Below are positions 22,824 to 33,900 of a DNA stretch of 64,000 bases, one piece after another. The stretch is from contig OV121096.1 of the NCBI GenBank assembly GCA_921293015.1, forward strand, positions 7,134,285 through 7,198,284. The letters run 5' to 3'. The position numbers were made by a program, and so were the translations under genes. Source of the stretch: Phorcus lineatus. Lineage: Eukaryota; Mollusca; Gastropoda; Trochida; Trochidae. Each line of letters starts with the position of its first letter. The first letter of the stretch is position 1. A model generated the notes under the pieces. It did no database searches and had not been told where the DNA came from. It worked only from the letters and a program-made list of their open reading frames with translations.

Positions 22824-22965
22824 GAATACTAAACTTCCTTCCATTTAATACTATTTTTATTAAACTCGTTAATGATTTGGTATCAAACTCGCTTTCGCTC
22901 GTTTTATACTTAATCATTAACTCGTTTAATAAAAATAGTATTAAATGGAAGGTCGTTTAGTATCC
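22824..22965. repeat. Foldback hairpin, family tip CTCGCTTTCGCTCG
   Basis: Left arm 22824-22891 and right arm 22898-22965 are near-complementary (ACTATTTTTATTAAACTCG / CGTTTAATAAAAATAGT), with a small loop at CTCGCTTTCGCTCG. A diverged relative lies at about 43245-43375. Confidence 0.8.
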
Positions 22966-25511
22966 TCTATATATCACATAGCTTTTATGAAATATCGAAG
23001 TAAAAAAACTGCATCATTAAGATTAAAATAGGTTGACTATTCCAAACATATCTATTTAAACTTTAATAACAGCACAAACGGCAATAAGCTGCTCAGAAAT
23101 TGTCTATATATACAAAAGCGCTTATCATTCTATCATTGTTATTTTTTAAATTTGCAATATGCAAAATGCCTTTAAGTAAACAAAACATTATGAAGAGCAC
23201 TCGGGTCTTGGATTACAAAAGTTCTGTTTTTAAGTGAATCTCGTCAATCATAGAAACAGCCTGAATTCTCAGTCTGATGAAAGTATCATTCATAATCTTT
23301 GTTCATCTTCATATAAAAAAGACAGCTGTTTAAATACAAGGGCAGGAAAGGGAGGTAATAGGCAATCCAGTCAAGCCTAGGAAGGATCCAAATTATGAGT
23401 CAAGAATCATCGAAACGTTTATCCTGAATTATCAAAAATGAATCTATTTGTGAAAAATAACCCCCAAATCATTTCATTTCTCCTTTTTATTACATATCTA
23501 TACAAAAGATTTTGTATAATACAGTTTGACGTGTAACAAAACATATTTACATTTTAATTTTAAATGTATGTACAGTTAATAAAATAATACCATAAACCAC
23601 AATTTTATGCAATAACAAAATATATATAACAATCTTTGTTAACATATCACCAATGATATAAATGTGGATGCGAGTATGAAATACTGAGATGAATTTACAG
23701 TGTGAAAGTTAAACATGTAATCTGTTATTCTTTGAAAAATCGATGAAATTTCCTGGTAAGATATTTCTGATTAATATGTGATTTATAAACATACAATTGA
23801 GAGAAAAACCTAGACATACATTATCACATCAATTTTATGATAATAATTGATAATTAGGATAAATTTAATATTTTATAATTAACATAAATAATGTATATCA
23901 TTTGTAACATAGGCAATCAAAAATAACAGATTATTAATATTTTGCATACAATTATTTGAAATAACTATGTTACAACTTACTTTGAAAACACTTCAAAGTT
24001 ATCCTATATCAATATAGATAAAATAGGGAAACTACTTAATATTTGATGTTACTGTAGTTTTTCTTTGACTAGAGAAGAGAGAATATGAAGTGATATTTTT
24101 TCAACCATAAACATCAATGAATATTTCATAGATTTCAATTTAAAGCACATGCTTTTGGCCTATATGAATCAGAGACCTTGATAGGAATGTAAGCATTCTT
24201 ATCATTTGGATTTGGTAAGTTAGTTACAATTGATAATATTTTTCAAGATATGTAAAATGTCATCTTATTCCAAATCTGTTAAAGTTAAAAGTAAAATGTA
24301 ACCCATTAAAGCACATTTTAAGCATAAAATAAGCACTAAAATAATCAGATCTTTTGTAAAAACAATAAAATAATTAGACAAAATGACATTGTAAAATATG
24401 ACGTAAATGTATTTCAAATGTCTAAGAATGTATACTCAACACGAAAAGTTAAGGACCATCCTGATTTTACATAATATATTGTATAGTTCATATAATGAAC
24501 CATGATATTTTAATATTGAAAATTGGGGTGGTCCTCAATTTTTTTTGTTGAGTATATCAATGAAACGCTATTCCTACATAAACTGATTTTTATATCATAA
24601 ATTGTCAGTTTGTTACTTTAATAAACCTAAATATATATAATAACATAATAATAAGCTTATAATAATATTAGATTTAGGAAAAAGTTATAAATACTGCTGA
24701 TGAAGCTAAAATGTAACATAAAATAATAAAAGTTGGTTCCATTTACTAATGATATTTTTTCAAGTTTTCAAAAACAATTTCTTTTTAAAAATGTTGTACC
24801 TCACGATGATTACATTCCAATTAATTTGATTTTTGCCAACTCAGAAGTCATAATTTTTAACAATTTTTTTATAAAAACCGGGATTTGAACTCTGAACCGC
24901 AAGATTCCGCCAATCTTTTCTTGTCATGGCACTAATGTATAACTTATAATAGTTGAATATAGAAATAATATATCCTTAACAAACAAACAAACAAACAAAT
25001 ATTTTGGTACACAAATCACATGAGTTTTCAGTAATTAAGATTTAACAACTATCCTATATTCAAAAATTTGAGTCAAATCTGAAAATGAATTAAGTATATT
25101 CTAGAACATCTTTTTAATGATTCACACAACCAACATTTAACTTAAAAACATAAAGAGTTTCAATTTTGAGAGGACTTCATGAAACTCATTTTCTCAACAG
25201 GGGCATGGTGCATTATCCAACCAATCTGTAGATTCTAGTTTTGAACGTGTCAAAAAGATCGTAAGATTCATCCATGAGCCTGAAATAAATAAATCTTAAA
25301 CATTTCTTTGAAATACAATGTACAAGTAGTGTCAAATGCTTCAAAACATAAAATTTAATATTCATTCTATAAACCTATAAAAATTGGCATAATTGAATTT
25401 TGTATACCGGTAATTCAAATTCAAAACATCTGTAAATCATGAATATCATATTTACCAATCATGATTACTATTTCAATGATTCCTTTCATGGGTTATTAAT
25501 TTCAACAATTT
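22966..25511. other. Intergenic, very AT-rich, no gene recognised
   Basis: Holds one small MITE (24431-24556) and an AAAC microsatellite near 24980-25000. No supported coding sequence. Confidence 0.6.
24431..24556. mobile_element. Small TIR MITE, copy 1 (126 bp)
   Basis: TATACTCAACACGAAAAGTT at the left and GGTCCTCAATTTTTTTTGTT-GAGTATA at the right are inverted copies. Non-coding. Confidence 0.65.
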
Positions 25512-25641
25512 TATACTCATCAACAAAAGTTAATGACCAACCCAATGTTCAATACCTAACTATCCTATAGATTACTCTATGAACTATAGAATATCTCAGT
25601 ATTTAAAATCAAGTGATCCTCAACTTATTTTGGTCAGTATA
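25512..25641. mobile_element. Small TIR MITE, copy 2 (130 bp)
   Basis: Same family as 24431-24556: TATACTCATCAACAAAAGTT...GATCCTCAACTTATTTTGGT-CAGTATA. It ends about 90 bp before the large TIR element at 25731. Confidence 0.6.
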
Positions 25642-26115
25642 TATTAATAATTCCATCTCCAGAATACTGTACGTATTTTAGCAAACTTTCTAGTCAACAG
25701 GTGTAATATCGTTAAAGGTAAATGACATATGGGTCAATTTCAAAAAATCTCTAAATTTCGTGTCTTGGCATGTTATAAAAAAAATAAATAATTGTTTGTA
25801 TATTGTTCGGTCAATAAGTATTACGCCATAACAACTCTACCTCATGCAAACACTTATTTCATAAAAATGACATTAAAATATTTTTTATGGAACTTTGAAG
25901 TGTCAAAATCACGAAAAAATCACTGTCCCATAGACAGTATTGACATTTTTCATTATCTTTTAGAATGTGAAATAAACAAATTTTTCCCGTTTATTATGTT
26001 TTATGACAGTCTAATAACATTATCAACGATGTTATATCCACAAATATCTGGGAGGAAAATCAAATTTGCAATTTTTAGCAAATTTTCTCTTCATTTTTGC
26101 CTGTCACAAGGATTT

Positions 26116-27490
26116 GTGTCAGTTCTGTTACCATGAACAATAATTTGAAAAAATGACTGCTCCTTTATTGGTCCAAATAATTCCACTTCCTGTCATGGAC
26201 CTCCTCCTTCCTGTCTTGCAATGAGACGTAAGCATGGCTTTCCAGTGACACATTTCATCAAAAACATCGCATTCAAGTAAGTGGTCCACCATCTTTATGA
26301 TTTTTTTGGTCAGATCTGTTACCAAGGTTTTTAATAACATTAACTGCAAAATCACATATTATTTGGTTTCATATATAGAGCTTATTGAGGTATCAGTCCA
26401 ATGCAGCATGGCTTTGCAAGGGGAAGGGAGCAGTGATTATTTTGAAATTGATAAATGGGAGAATGTCAACTCTGTTACTGTCAGTTCTGTTATCATCTCT
26501 ACCAGTAACAGAATGGACACAATTGGTAACAGTTTTGACATTTTTGACAGTTTATCCTTTATTCTTCTTGAAGTTAAAAGTGTCAGGTATTTTTCATTCA
26601 AAACATTGAAGACATTCTGATTCTTTATCAAATAACATCGTGAAAGATCTTAAATAGTTGATGAACTATCATTGCTCATTGTTTAACTGTAATTTGGTAA
26701 CAGCTTTGACACACTTGGTAACAGATTGGACATTTAGTTACATTTTGTGCCTGTATTTTCCAAATTTATATTCTTTAATGACATTTTGAATTTAAAGGTT
26801 GACCTATTCTTTATACAGACAGTTTTTGTTTTGTGAATATAATAAAATTTCTAATGATGTGCCTTAATACATAGTTTCATTGAAAACTGGTAACAGATTG
26901 GATGTATTTAGTAACAGTCTTGACTTTTTGGGTAATTTCATCACAAAATCTTTTAAAATTCATATTAAAAATAAATTCTGTTGTCTAAATTTGCCTGATT
27001 TTGGGTCGTATAGGTCATTATGAACCGATAAATTTACAAGGAGTAATGGATTATTATTGTGCCTAAATTAAAGGAATTTTGGTAACAGAATGGACATATT
27101 TGGTAACAGTTCTGACATTTTGTTAGCTTTTATCACTTGATATTCAAGAATGGAATTATTTCCAAATGTATTCTGTTTGAAAGTATTAGTTTTTTTAAAT
27201 TTGACATCTGATTTTCTGGTGACAAACATCAAAATAATAACCTGTTATGTTTTATTGATATTTGGTAACAGTTTTGATATTATTGGTAACAGATTTGACC
27301 TTTTTAAGGATTATTGGCCAAAACCTTCTTAATTTGTTATTTTTAAGACATCTTTTGTTTGAAGCTCTGCAAAAAGTCCGTTGTCATTTTATTTCATGCT
27401 AGGAATTTTTTAATTGCAAAATCGTTTTCATTGTGCATAGTTTAATAGAAAACGGGTAACAGATATGACATATTTAGTAACAGTTTTGAC
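26116..27490. repeat. Left array of ~192-bp diverged tandem repeats
   Basis: GTAACAG begins at 26505, 26697, 26890, 27082, 27265 and 27456, spacings of 192, 193, 192, 183 and 191. Each has a second GTAACAG about 20 bp downstream with TGACA-like sequence between. The preceding 30 bases are also related from unit to unit (CATTGTTTAACTGTAATTT, CATAGTTTAATAGAAAACG). Further out, inverted CTGTTAC copies at 26125 and 26316 are 191 bp apart. Open frames here are not convincing genes. Confidence 0.75.
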
Positions 27491-27588
27491 TTTTATGACA
27501 TTTTGTGCCTATATATATGACTTTTACAAATGTGTGATAAAATTTGACATATTTTACGTTGCAGATAAATCCTGGAATCACTTCACAA

Positions 27589-28934
27589 TGGCTTTGAGTG
27601 CCGCAGAGAAGCAACGAAGATATAGAGAAAGGAGAAATATCTTTCACATGCATACCTATCTAGAGGACTAACAATGACAATGTCTGGAAAGAGAAGTGTG
27701 AAAGATCTTCCAATGAATTACGTTCAGTATTCAGAACAGTTTATCCCAGGTCTTCACTTGACCAAAAATACTGTCAAGGACATATTTGAGACCCCACTGA
27801 AACCCCACTGTCTCATCTGAAAAACTTCATGTGATGTGGACAACTACACGACAAGATATGGGCAATCGACACTGGGTTCCAAACCGCTTTGTACCGGTAA
27901 TCCAAATGCATCAACCGGCTACAAATGAGTCTAGTTCTTTTGCACTTGATGGACATACCCCTCCAACTGAAGTGACACCAGCCATATCAACTCCTGATGA
28001 TACTCACCCACCAACTGAAGTGACACCAACCACATCAACTCCTGATGATACTCACCCACCAACTGAAGTGACACCAGCAACATCAACTCCTGATGATACT
28101 CACCCACCGACTGAAGTGACACCAACCACATCAACTCCTGATGATACTCACCCACCAACTGAAGTGACACCAGCCATATCAACTCCTGATGATACTCACC
28201 CACCAACTGAAGTGACACCAGCAACATCAACTCCTGATGATACTCACCCACCGACTGAAGTGACACCAACCACATCAACTCCTGATGATACTCACCCACC
28301 AACTGAAGTGACACCAGCAACATCAACTCCTGATGATACTCACCCACCAACTGAAGTGACACCAGCAACATCAACTCCTGATGATACTCACCCACCGACT
28401 GAAGTGACACCAGCCATATCAACTCCTGATGATACTCACCCACCAACTGAAGTGACACCAGCCACATCAACTCCTGATGATACTCAACCACCAACTGAAG
28501 TGACACCAGCAACATCAACTCCTGATGATACTAACCCACCAACTGAAGTGACACCAGCCACATCAACCACTGATGATACTCACCCACCAACTGAATTGAC
28601 ACCAGAAACCTCAACCACTGATGATATTCACCCACCAACTGAAGTGACACCAGCCACATCAACTTCTGATGATACTCACCCAAATATTGCTCAACCTTCT
28701 TCTTCATGGACAATGGATGATCTGAAAAGATCACTACCTACACCGGAGGAACTAATTGACAAGTATGTTCTTGTCCTGTATGACAATAGAGCATATCCTG
28801 GAAGAGTCATTGACTTTGATGAAGAAAATGACATTTATGTTGACTGTATGTCACATGTGTCCAGGAAGGATAACTGTTTCTTTTGGCCTCATATGAAAGA
28901 CAAATGCTGGTATTCATATGATACCCACTATTAG
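27589..28934 (+). pseudogene. Remnant of a transposon-borne gene: N- and C-terminal modules around a coding minisatellite
   Basis: ATG at 27589 opens MALSAAEKQRRYRERR, an N-terminus I recognise from large uncharacterised, probably transposon-encoded proteins of fish, cnidarians and molluscs. It stops at 27671. A second frame, 27831-28934, encodes 367 residues: a short leader, 15 copies of a 16-residue repeat, then YVLVLYDNRAYPGRVIDF and KDNCFFWPHMKDKCWYSYD, which resemble the C-terminal module of the same proteins. Frame is lost between and after the parts (LIPEPNGSR-like sequence continues out of frame past the stop). The central, presumably catalytic, region is absent. Family assignment is from memory and needs a search. 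Confidence 0.55.
27960..28679 (+). repeat. 48-bp coding minisatellite, 15 copies
   Basis: Fifteen head-to-tail 48-bp units encode PPTEVTPATSTPDDTH with few changes (A/T-T/I at two positions; more divergence in the last four copies). The register is exactly 16 codons, so unit number can change without a frameshift. Confidence 0.95.
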
Positions 28935-29415
28935 CTGTTATTCCTGAACCAAATGGAAGCAGGACATCACGACACAAGGAAGTAGACCAGGTTATTTTGG
29001 ACATTGTAGCCCGTTTTGTGAAAGATTTGTAAAAGCTGAGCTCAGTTTATCAAAAGTGATTCCTAGAGTAGTATTTGTTCAAATGTTACTGTTTCATGAT
29101 ATCCTAGCTCATCAGTTCTGAAAGGCTAACGACAGGAGCTAACATGTTTTATCTGATGAGCTACAAATCATTTTCATAACAATTTATAGCAAGTGTTGCT
29201 TAATTTGTTAAATGTTTCAACGTTTCACGGTATGTGATAATTACTAATTACGGATTTAATCTATTGTTTTGACAGAAACCGAGTGTTTTGAGGAAGGTTT
29301 TTTGGTTTAACGTCTTGAATGAATACTTAGTGTTCAAGGTTTTCACATGTTACTAGTTCCTTGATTGAAGATCTCTCCTTTTCAGACATTTTCTAAACAT
29401 CCATCAATTTCAAAC

Positions 29416-30190
29416 AGATGTAACAGAAATGACTGAAAACAGATGTCAACACTGTTACCGTGATGTTAAAATTGGCTAATGTTTTATTAAGGAGTAAAGT
29501 TAGAAGAACAATTTCGAAGTGATGTTGTTTTGCCACTCAAACAATTATATTACAACGTACAACAACAATGATAATCCATGAAAAATTAACATCTGTCTCG
29601 TAATGTCAATACTGTTACAAGTTCTGTCAGTTCTGTTACCAACAGAGTTTTGAGTTGCCTACAGATATAACTGTAACTTCCCTAAGTTTGGAAAAACATA
29701 CTTAATGGTGAAGTATTCTTACATAAAATAGCCCAAAGGTCTCAATAATCATGTGAGATATTAAATATGTATTATTCAAGTGATTTCAATTAAGATTGTC
29801 TAATCTGTTACCATCATTGTCAAATCTGTTACCATCAATAGTTTGAACTGTTTTCTGTTTAAAACTCTAACAAACAAATAAAAATATTGCAATTTGATTC
29901 TTTTTCTCCTATAATTGTTGAAGTACCATGTTCATTTAAATGCATATAGGTAACTTTTTTATTCTAATGCACTAGGTAACCAGATACAGCAAATAATTTA
30001 CCTCCGGTTATGTGTTTTTGGTGTGTTCAGATGAACTCAAATGTTGAATGACTTTTTGTTAAAGAAAAAAAATTTTTTTGGAACAATGTTCTTATTAATT
30101 ATATATATATCTTTCCATAGGGGTGAAACTTTCCCAAAAATATCTTTATTTAAAAAATTTTTTTTTATTATAATATCGGTAACAGAACTG
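29416..30190. repeat. Right array of the same motif, mostly inverted
   Basis: CTGTTAC pairs occur at 29612/29633 and 29805/29826: 21 bp within a pair and 193 bp between pairs, the same geometry as the left flank but on the other strand. A single CTGTTACC at 29452 and forward GTAACAG copies at 29420 and 30179 flank them. Confidence 0.65.
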
Positions 30191-30402
30191 ACATGATGAC
30201 TTCCAATTATCACTTCAACTGTTAATTAAACATTAATTAAGCTAGATTAAGCTTGCATATTTTGGAATTATAAACCTGACGATGTATCCTTTTGAATGTT
30301 GCAAATAAACTTCAGATTAAACAACTTAGTTTTTGTTGATTTTACCTCCTCGAAATTTAGAGATTTTTTGAAATCGACCCATATAATGAGTACAAATCAA
30401 TG

Positions 30403-30906
30403 CTATGTGTTTCCCTTCGAGTCTATTCCTTCAGGATAATCCCCTACTTTGGTAGATAAATGTTCCAGCTCTTCTCGCAGAGATCGTATAAAAGGTCTCG
30501 GCGAGGACCCGGTTTCAAGACTCGATACAATATCAACCTCATCTTGACCGGCCCACGTTTTTATGGGAGCTTGATGCGGCACGTCACCATTTTCCCGATG
30601 GCCGCTGTGGTTATGTTTGTTTGTAACAGAATGTAGCGGAATTTCCTCGTACCCTTTCATACCAGGGTAAGAGGCGTCCCCATTTGGTAAATTCCCAGAC
30701 ACGCCGCCGATGCCGTTCACTGTTTGATGCTTGGGTGCAGGTTTGAAAGAACTTGTCATATCTTGTGTGTCCATATCCTTGGTTCTGATCACAATAGGCT
30801 TGGCAGGCTCTGTGGTGTAGTAGCTATCGCGCATACTGGTCGGGTACGATTCGTTGAATGTTGTCGTCTGGAGACGTTCCTGTGTCGGAGTCTTGTCCAT
30901 CACAGT
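30403..30906 (-). CDS. KIAA1549: KIAA1549-like last exon and stop codon
   Basis: Acceptor TTTATTCAG borders 30906. 167 codons end in TAG at 30405-30403. Encodes a Thr/Tyr-rich segment (SYYTTEPAKPIVI) and the C-terminal helix FIRSLREELEHLSTKVGDYP, which matches the ALVKAIREEVAKLAKKQ tail of vertebrate KIAA1549. The stop lies 18 nt from the edge of a transposon-like insertion. Confidence 0.92.
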   Translation of the reverse strand, partial: TVMDKTPTQERLQTTTFNESYPTSMRDSYYTTEPAKPIVIRTKDMDTQDMTSSFKPAPKHQTVNGIGGVSGNLPNGDASYPGMKGYEEIPLHSVTNKHNHSGHRENGDVPHQAPIKTWAGQDEVDIVSSLETGSSPRPFIRSLREELEHLSTKVGDYPEGIDSKGNT

Positions 30907-33900
30907 CTGAATAAAGGTTATGAATTATTCAGTTTTCTTAGATAAAACTTAAAAATTGTGGAACTTGTATCTGTGAACATTACTGCTTTGATAGACCTTC
31001 TTTAGTTAAACAAAATATCTTTAAAACTGTTGACTTCACTTACCATTAAAATCGCAAGTAGATAAGCACAGATAAAACTTTTGTATAACAGCAATTTTCT
31101 AGACATTCAAGTCGCTACACTGACCACAACATTTGATTGACGTGGTCCATCACCGAATAGATAAATGAATAGATAAATCTGGTTCATATCCAAATAAAAT
31201 TGCTGATGTTTTCAAAATATTTAAAAACTGACTGGTTAAACTATTTTTTCATCTTGAGAGGTTAACAGAAACAGACAGTATGCAAAAAAGTTTTGAGATG
31301 CTAGGAAAGTGCTTCCATTTAAAGCTTTTACTGGTTTTTCAGTTTAAAGCATCTCTTTGTATATTTATCCTGTGTTTAGGTCGAAGGTCTCTTCTTCGAT
31401 ATATTCACAGTGTATCATTTTAAGAGAAATTAGCAGGGTTTTTTCCCCAGAACCTCTACTAATAGAATATAACTGGATATTTTACTTAGGGGTTTCAAAG
31501 CACCTTTACACAACATTTAAAGAGGCAGTAACATGTTGTTTTTTAAATTTAATTTCTTCAAATATTCCCCAATAAATTCATTTTTATGTGAAATCCATTA
31601 TCTTCAGAGGGTGAAACACCTAACGACTCAACCAGATTATCTGTACTCCTAGAAAATGGTATAATATACCATATATTACAATATATAAAAAAATATGATA
31701 CTGTCCCTTTAAAGAGTAGGACAGACAAACCTGTGTTTGAGGAAGTGAAATTAGTGCAACTTCGTCCGCTGCCCGATACGGACTCCAAGTCTCAAGACCA
31801 CCTTCTTCATGCCCGGAGTAAGCCGGATTGTAGAACATCGGTGTGTGCTTCTTCTCTGTAACATGTATACGTAATATCATGTAGATCACTATCATGTGAT
31901 ATTATAAGTTATAACATTCAGTCGAGGGTGACATAGGGATATATTATTCCCGCGAAAGGTTTTAAGCAACGAGCGGAACGCGAGTTGCATAAAACCTTTC
32001 AAGGGAATAATATATCCCTATGTTACCCGGGACGGAATGTTATAACGAATTTATCATACCGAATGTCTTAATGTATTATTCAAAACTTGCTCTCTATTAG
32101 TAAAAAGATAAACAGAAATGAACAACACCTATGACCTGATCACGTGACTTTGATTGATTGACGTGGAAGCACGCTTTACTCATGTAGCGGGGTATAAGGG
32201 ATTTATCATCCCTCGGCGGCGGTAAATATGGATATTTGTTTAGGGTCACGTGGACCAATCAGAGATCGGCATTCTTACATGAGGTATACTTACATTAGAC
32301 CTGTGTATAAGACAATATATCGCAATTCCAGATTAATATAATTCCTTGGCTACAAACCTGTCATAAAATTATTTGACTGGAAATCACAAAATCAGTCAGA
32401 CTAGTTGAGTATAAAATGTCAGAAATTATATATATTTTTGGTTTGTAATCATTGTAATCCTGAAATAGAATAAACACTTCGTCATCTTATATAGTTATTT
32501 CTTTTACACAAATTATGTTAGTAGCTTTGGAATATATTGTCTCTAATGGCCATAAATAGAAAATCTCACCCAAGTGGCTTCTGATATCATACATATCAAC
32601 ACAAGTTGATAATAGTTACAAATATCCCAGGCTTGCCGAAAATATTATTACTTTTATCAACGAGATGACACGAAGGTATGATTCTATTTATAATCCAAAA
32701 TCATTTTTCATTTTGATACCCTGAAAAATGTTTATTTCTGAACACTGCCTCACAAGACTCTCAGTGCGGTGATGTCATAGCAATGAGACGTCGTCATGTT
32801 TATGATGTCATAGCATTGTGATGTCATTAATTGATGATGTAAAACAATTGTGATGTCCTGAATTTGACTGTACTTGGATGGTAACTCAATGTTTCATGGA
32901 CCCTAACCTTTTAAATATTCTGATATATTGTCTAAATTAGTTTTGTATCGATGCACTCTTATTGTGTAGTAGAGGATCCAAACTTCAATACTGTTTATTA
33001 ATTGATACACCACTAACTTACATACATCTAGTTAATCCAGCCTACATAATCTCTTAACATATTTCAATGGACAGTCAATAACTCTCTGCCAATCATATTA
33101 TTTACAGTCTAATTGTTTAAATATGTTTTGATATAATCATCGTTGCTCTGCTTGAAGATCACAGGCTAATAACAGTCAATTTATTTTGACTTTGAAATTC
33201 AGGTTTTAATATCAAGGGTGATATGGAAATTTATCAAAGTACAATTGACAAATTACCTTCTTCTTGTGGTTTTGATTCTGTGCTTTCTTTCCGATCACTT
33301 TTGTGAGATCTGAAACAATGAGAAAATAATATCATAGGATCTTTCATCCTTTTATGAATTAAGGAAAACAAGATTTTCTAGATAATAACTTCCTTATTGA
33401 GATATCCAAACTCTCAGAGTATATGTTTACTCATTCAGCAGGTGATGAACATGTGATTATATGGGCTGTTCTCAGACCATTGTGCAGAGGAAACCATTAC
33501 GTATCGAGCTTTTAACCCTACAAAGGAAACATTTTAAAACATCTATTTATTTATTGACAGTTGATTTAGAGTGACTGAATGTGAAAGTTCAGACTACGAG
33601 TGTTCTAATAAATTTTAGTTTTTTGAGTTACCCATTTTAGCAGGTATGAGGATTAAGTGGTTCACATCAGAATCAATCATTCTTTTGTTTGAATTCCATC
33701 AGACATTCCCGCCAGGGATTATGTTTACTGGTAATCGATAACTGTGATCAAATGTTACTGGTCATTACGATAGGAACCTATATCAACCAATCAAAATCTT
33801 CCTTCTATTCAGCTTACCTATGGGAGCGATCTGACTCATCACTTCTATGGCTGGTAGGCCTAGAACGTGAATCCTTTTTCTTTGGACTTTCCATTGGCGT

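Larger units (their letters stand above)
25731..30380. mobile_element. 4.65-kb TIR transposon-like element with inverted 192-bp arrays
   Basis: Terminal inverted repeats of 30 bp (25731-25760 and 30351-30380) match at 29 of 30 positions and begin GGGTCAATTTC or GGGTCGATTTC. Both ends are flanked by ATAT (25727-25730, 30381-30384), a possible ATAT or TA target duplication. Inside are periodic GGTAACAG-motif arrays on both flanks and a remnant gene at about 27589-28934. No intact transposase is visible, so this is probably an internally deleted copy. I could not assign a superfamily with confidence. Confidence 0.8.

Noticed and set aside
26128-26631. Open frames of 64-107 codons near the left array
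   Set aside because: Both strands read through the repetitive GTAACAG units; no consistent codon pattern or start context.
27931-28734. Minus-strand open frames rich in LVSLQLVGEYHQEL repeats
   Set aside because: Antisense shadow of the 48-bp minisatellite, whose length is a multiple of three.
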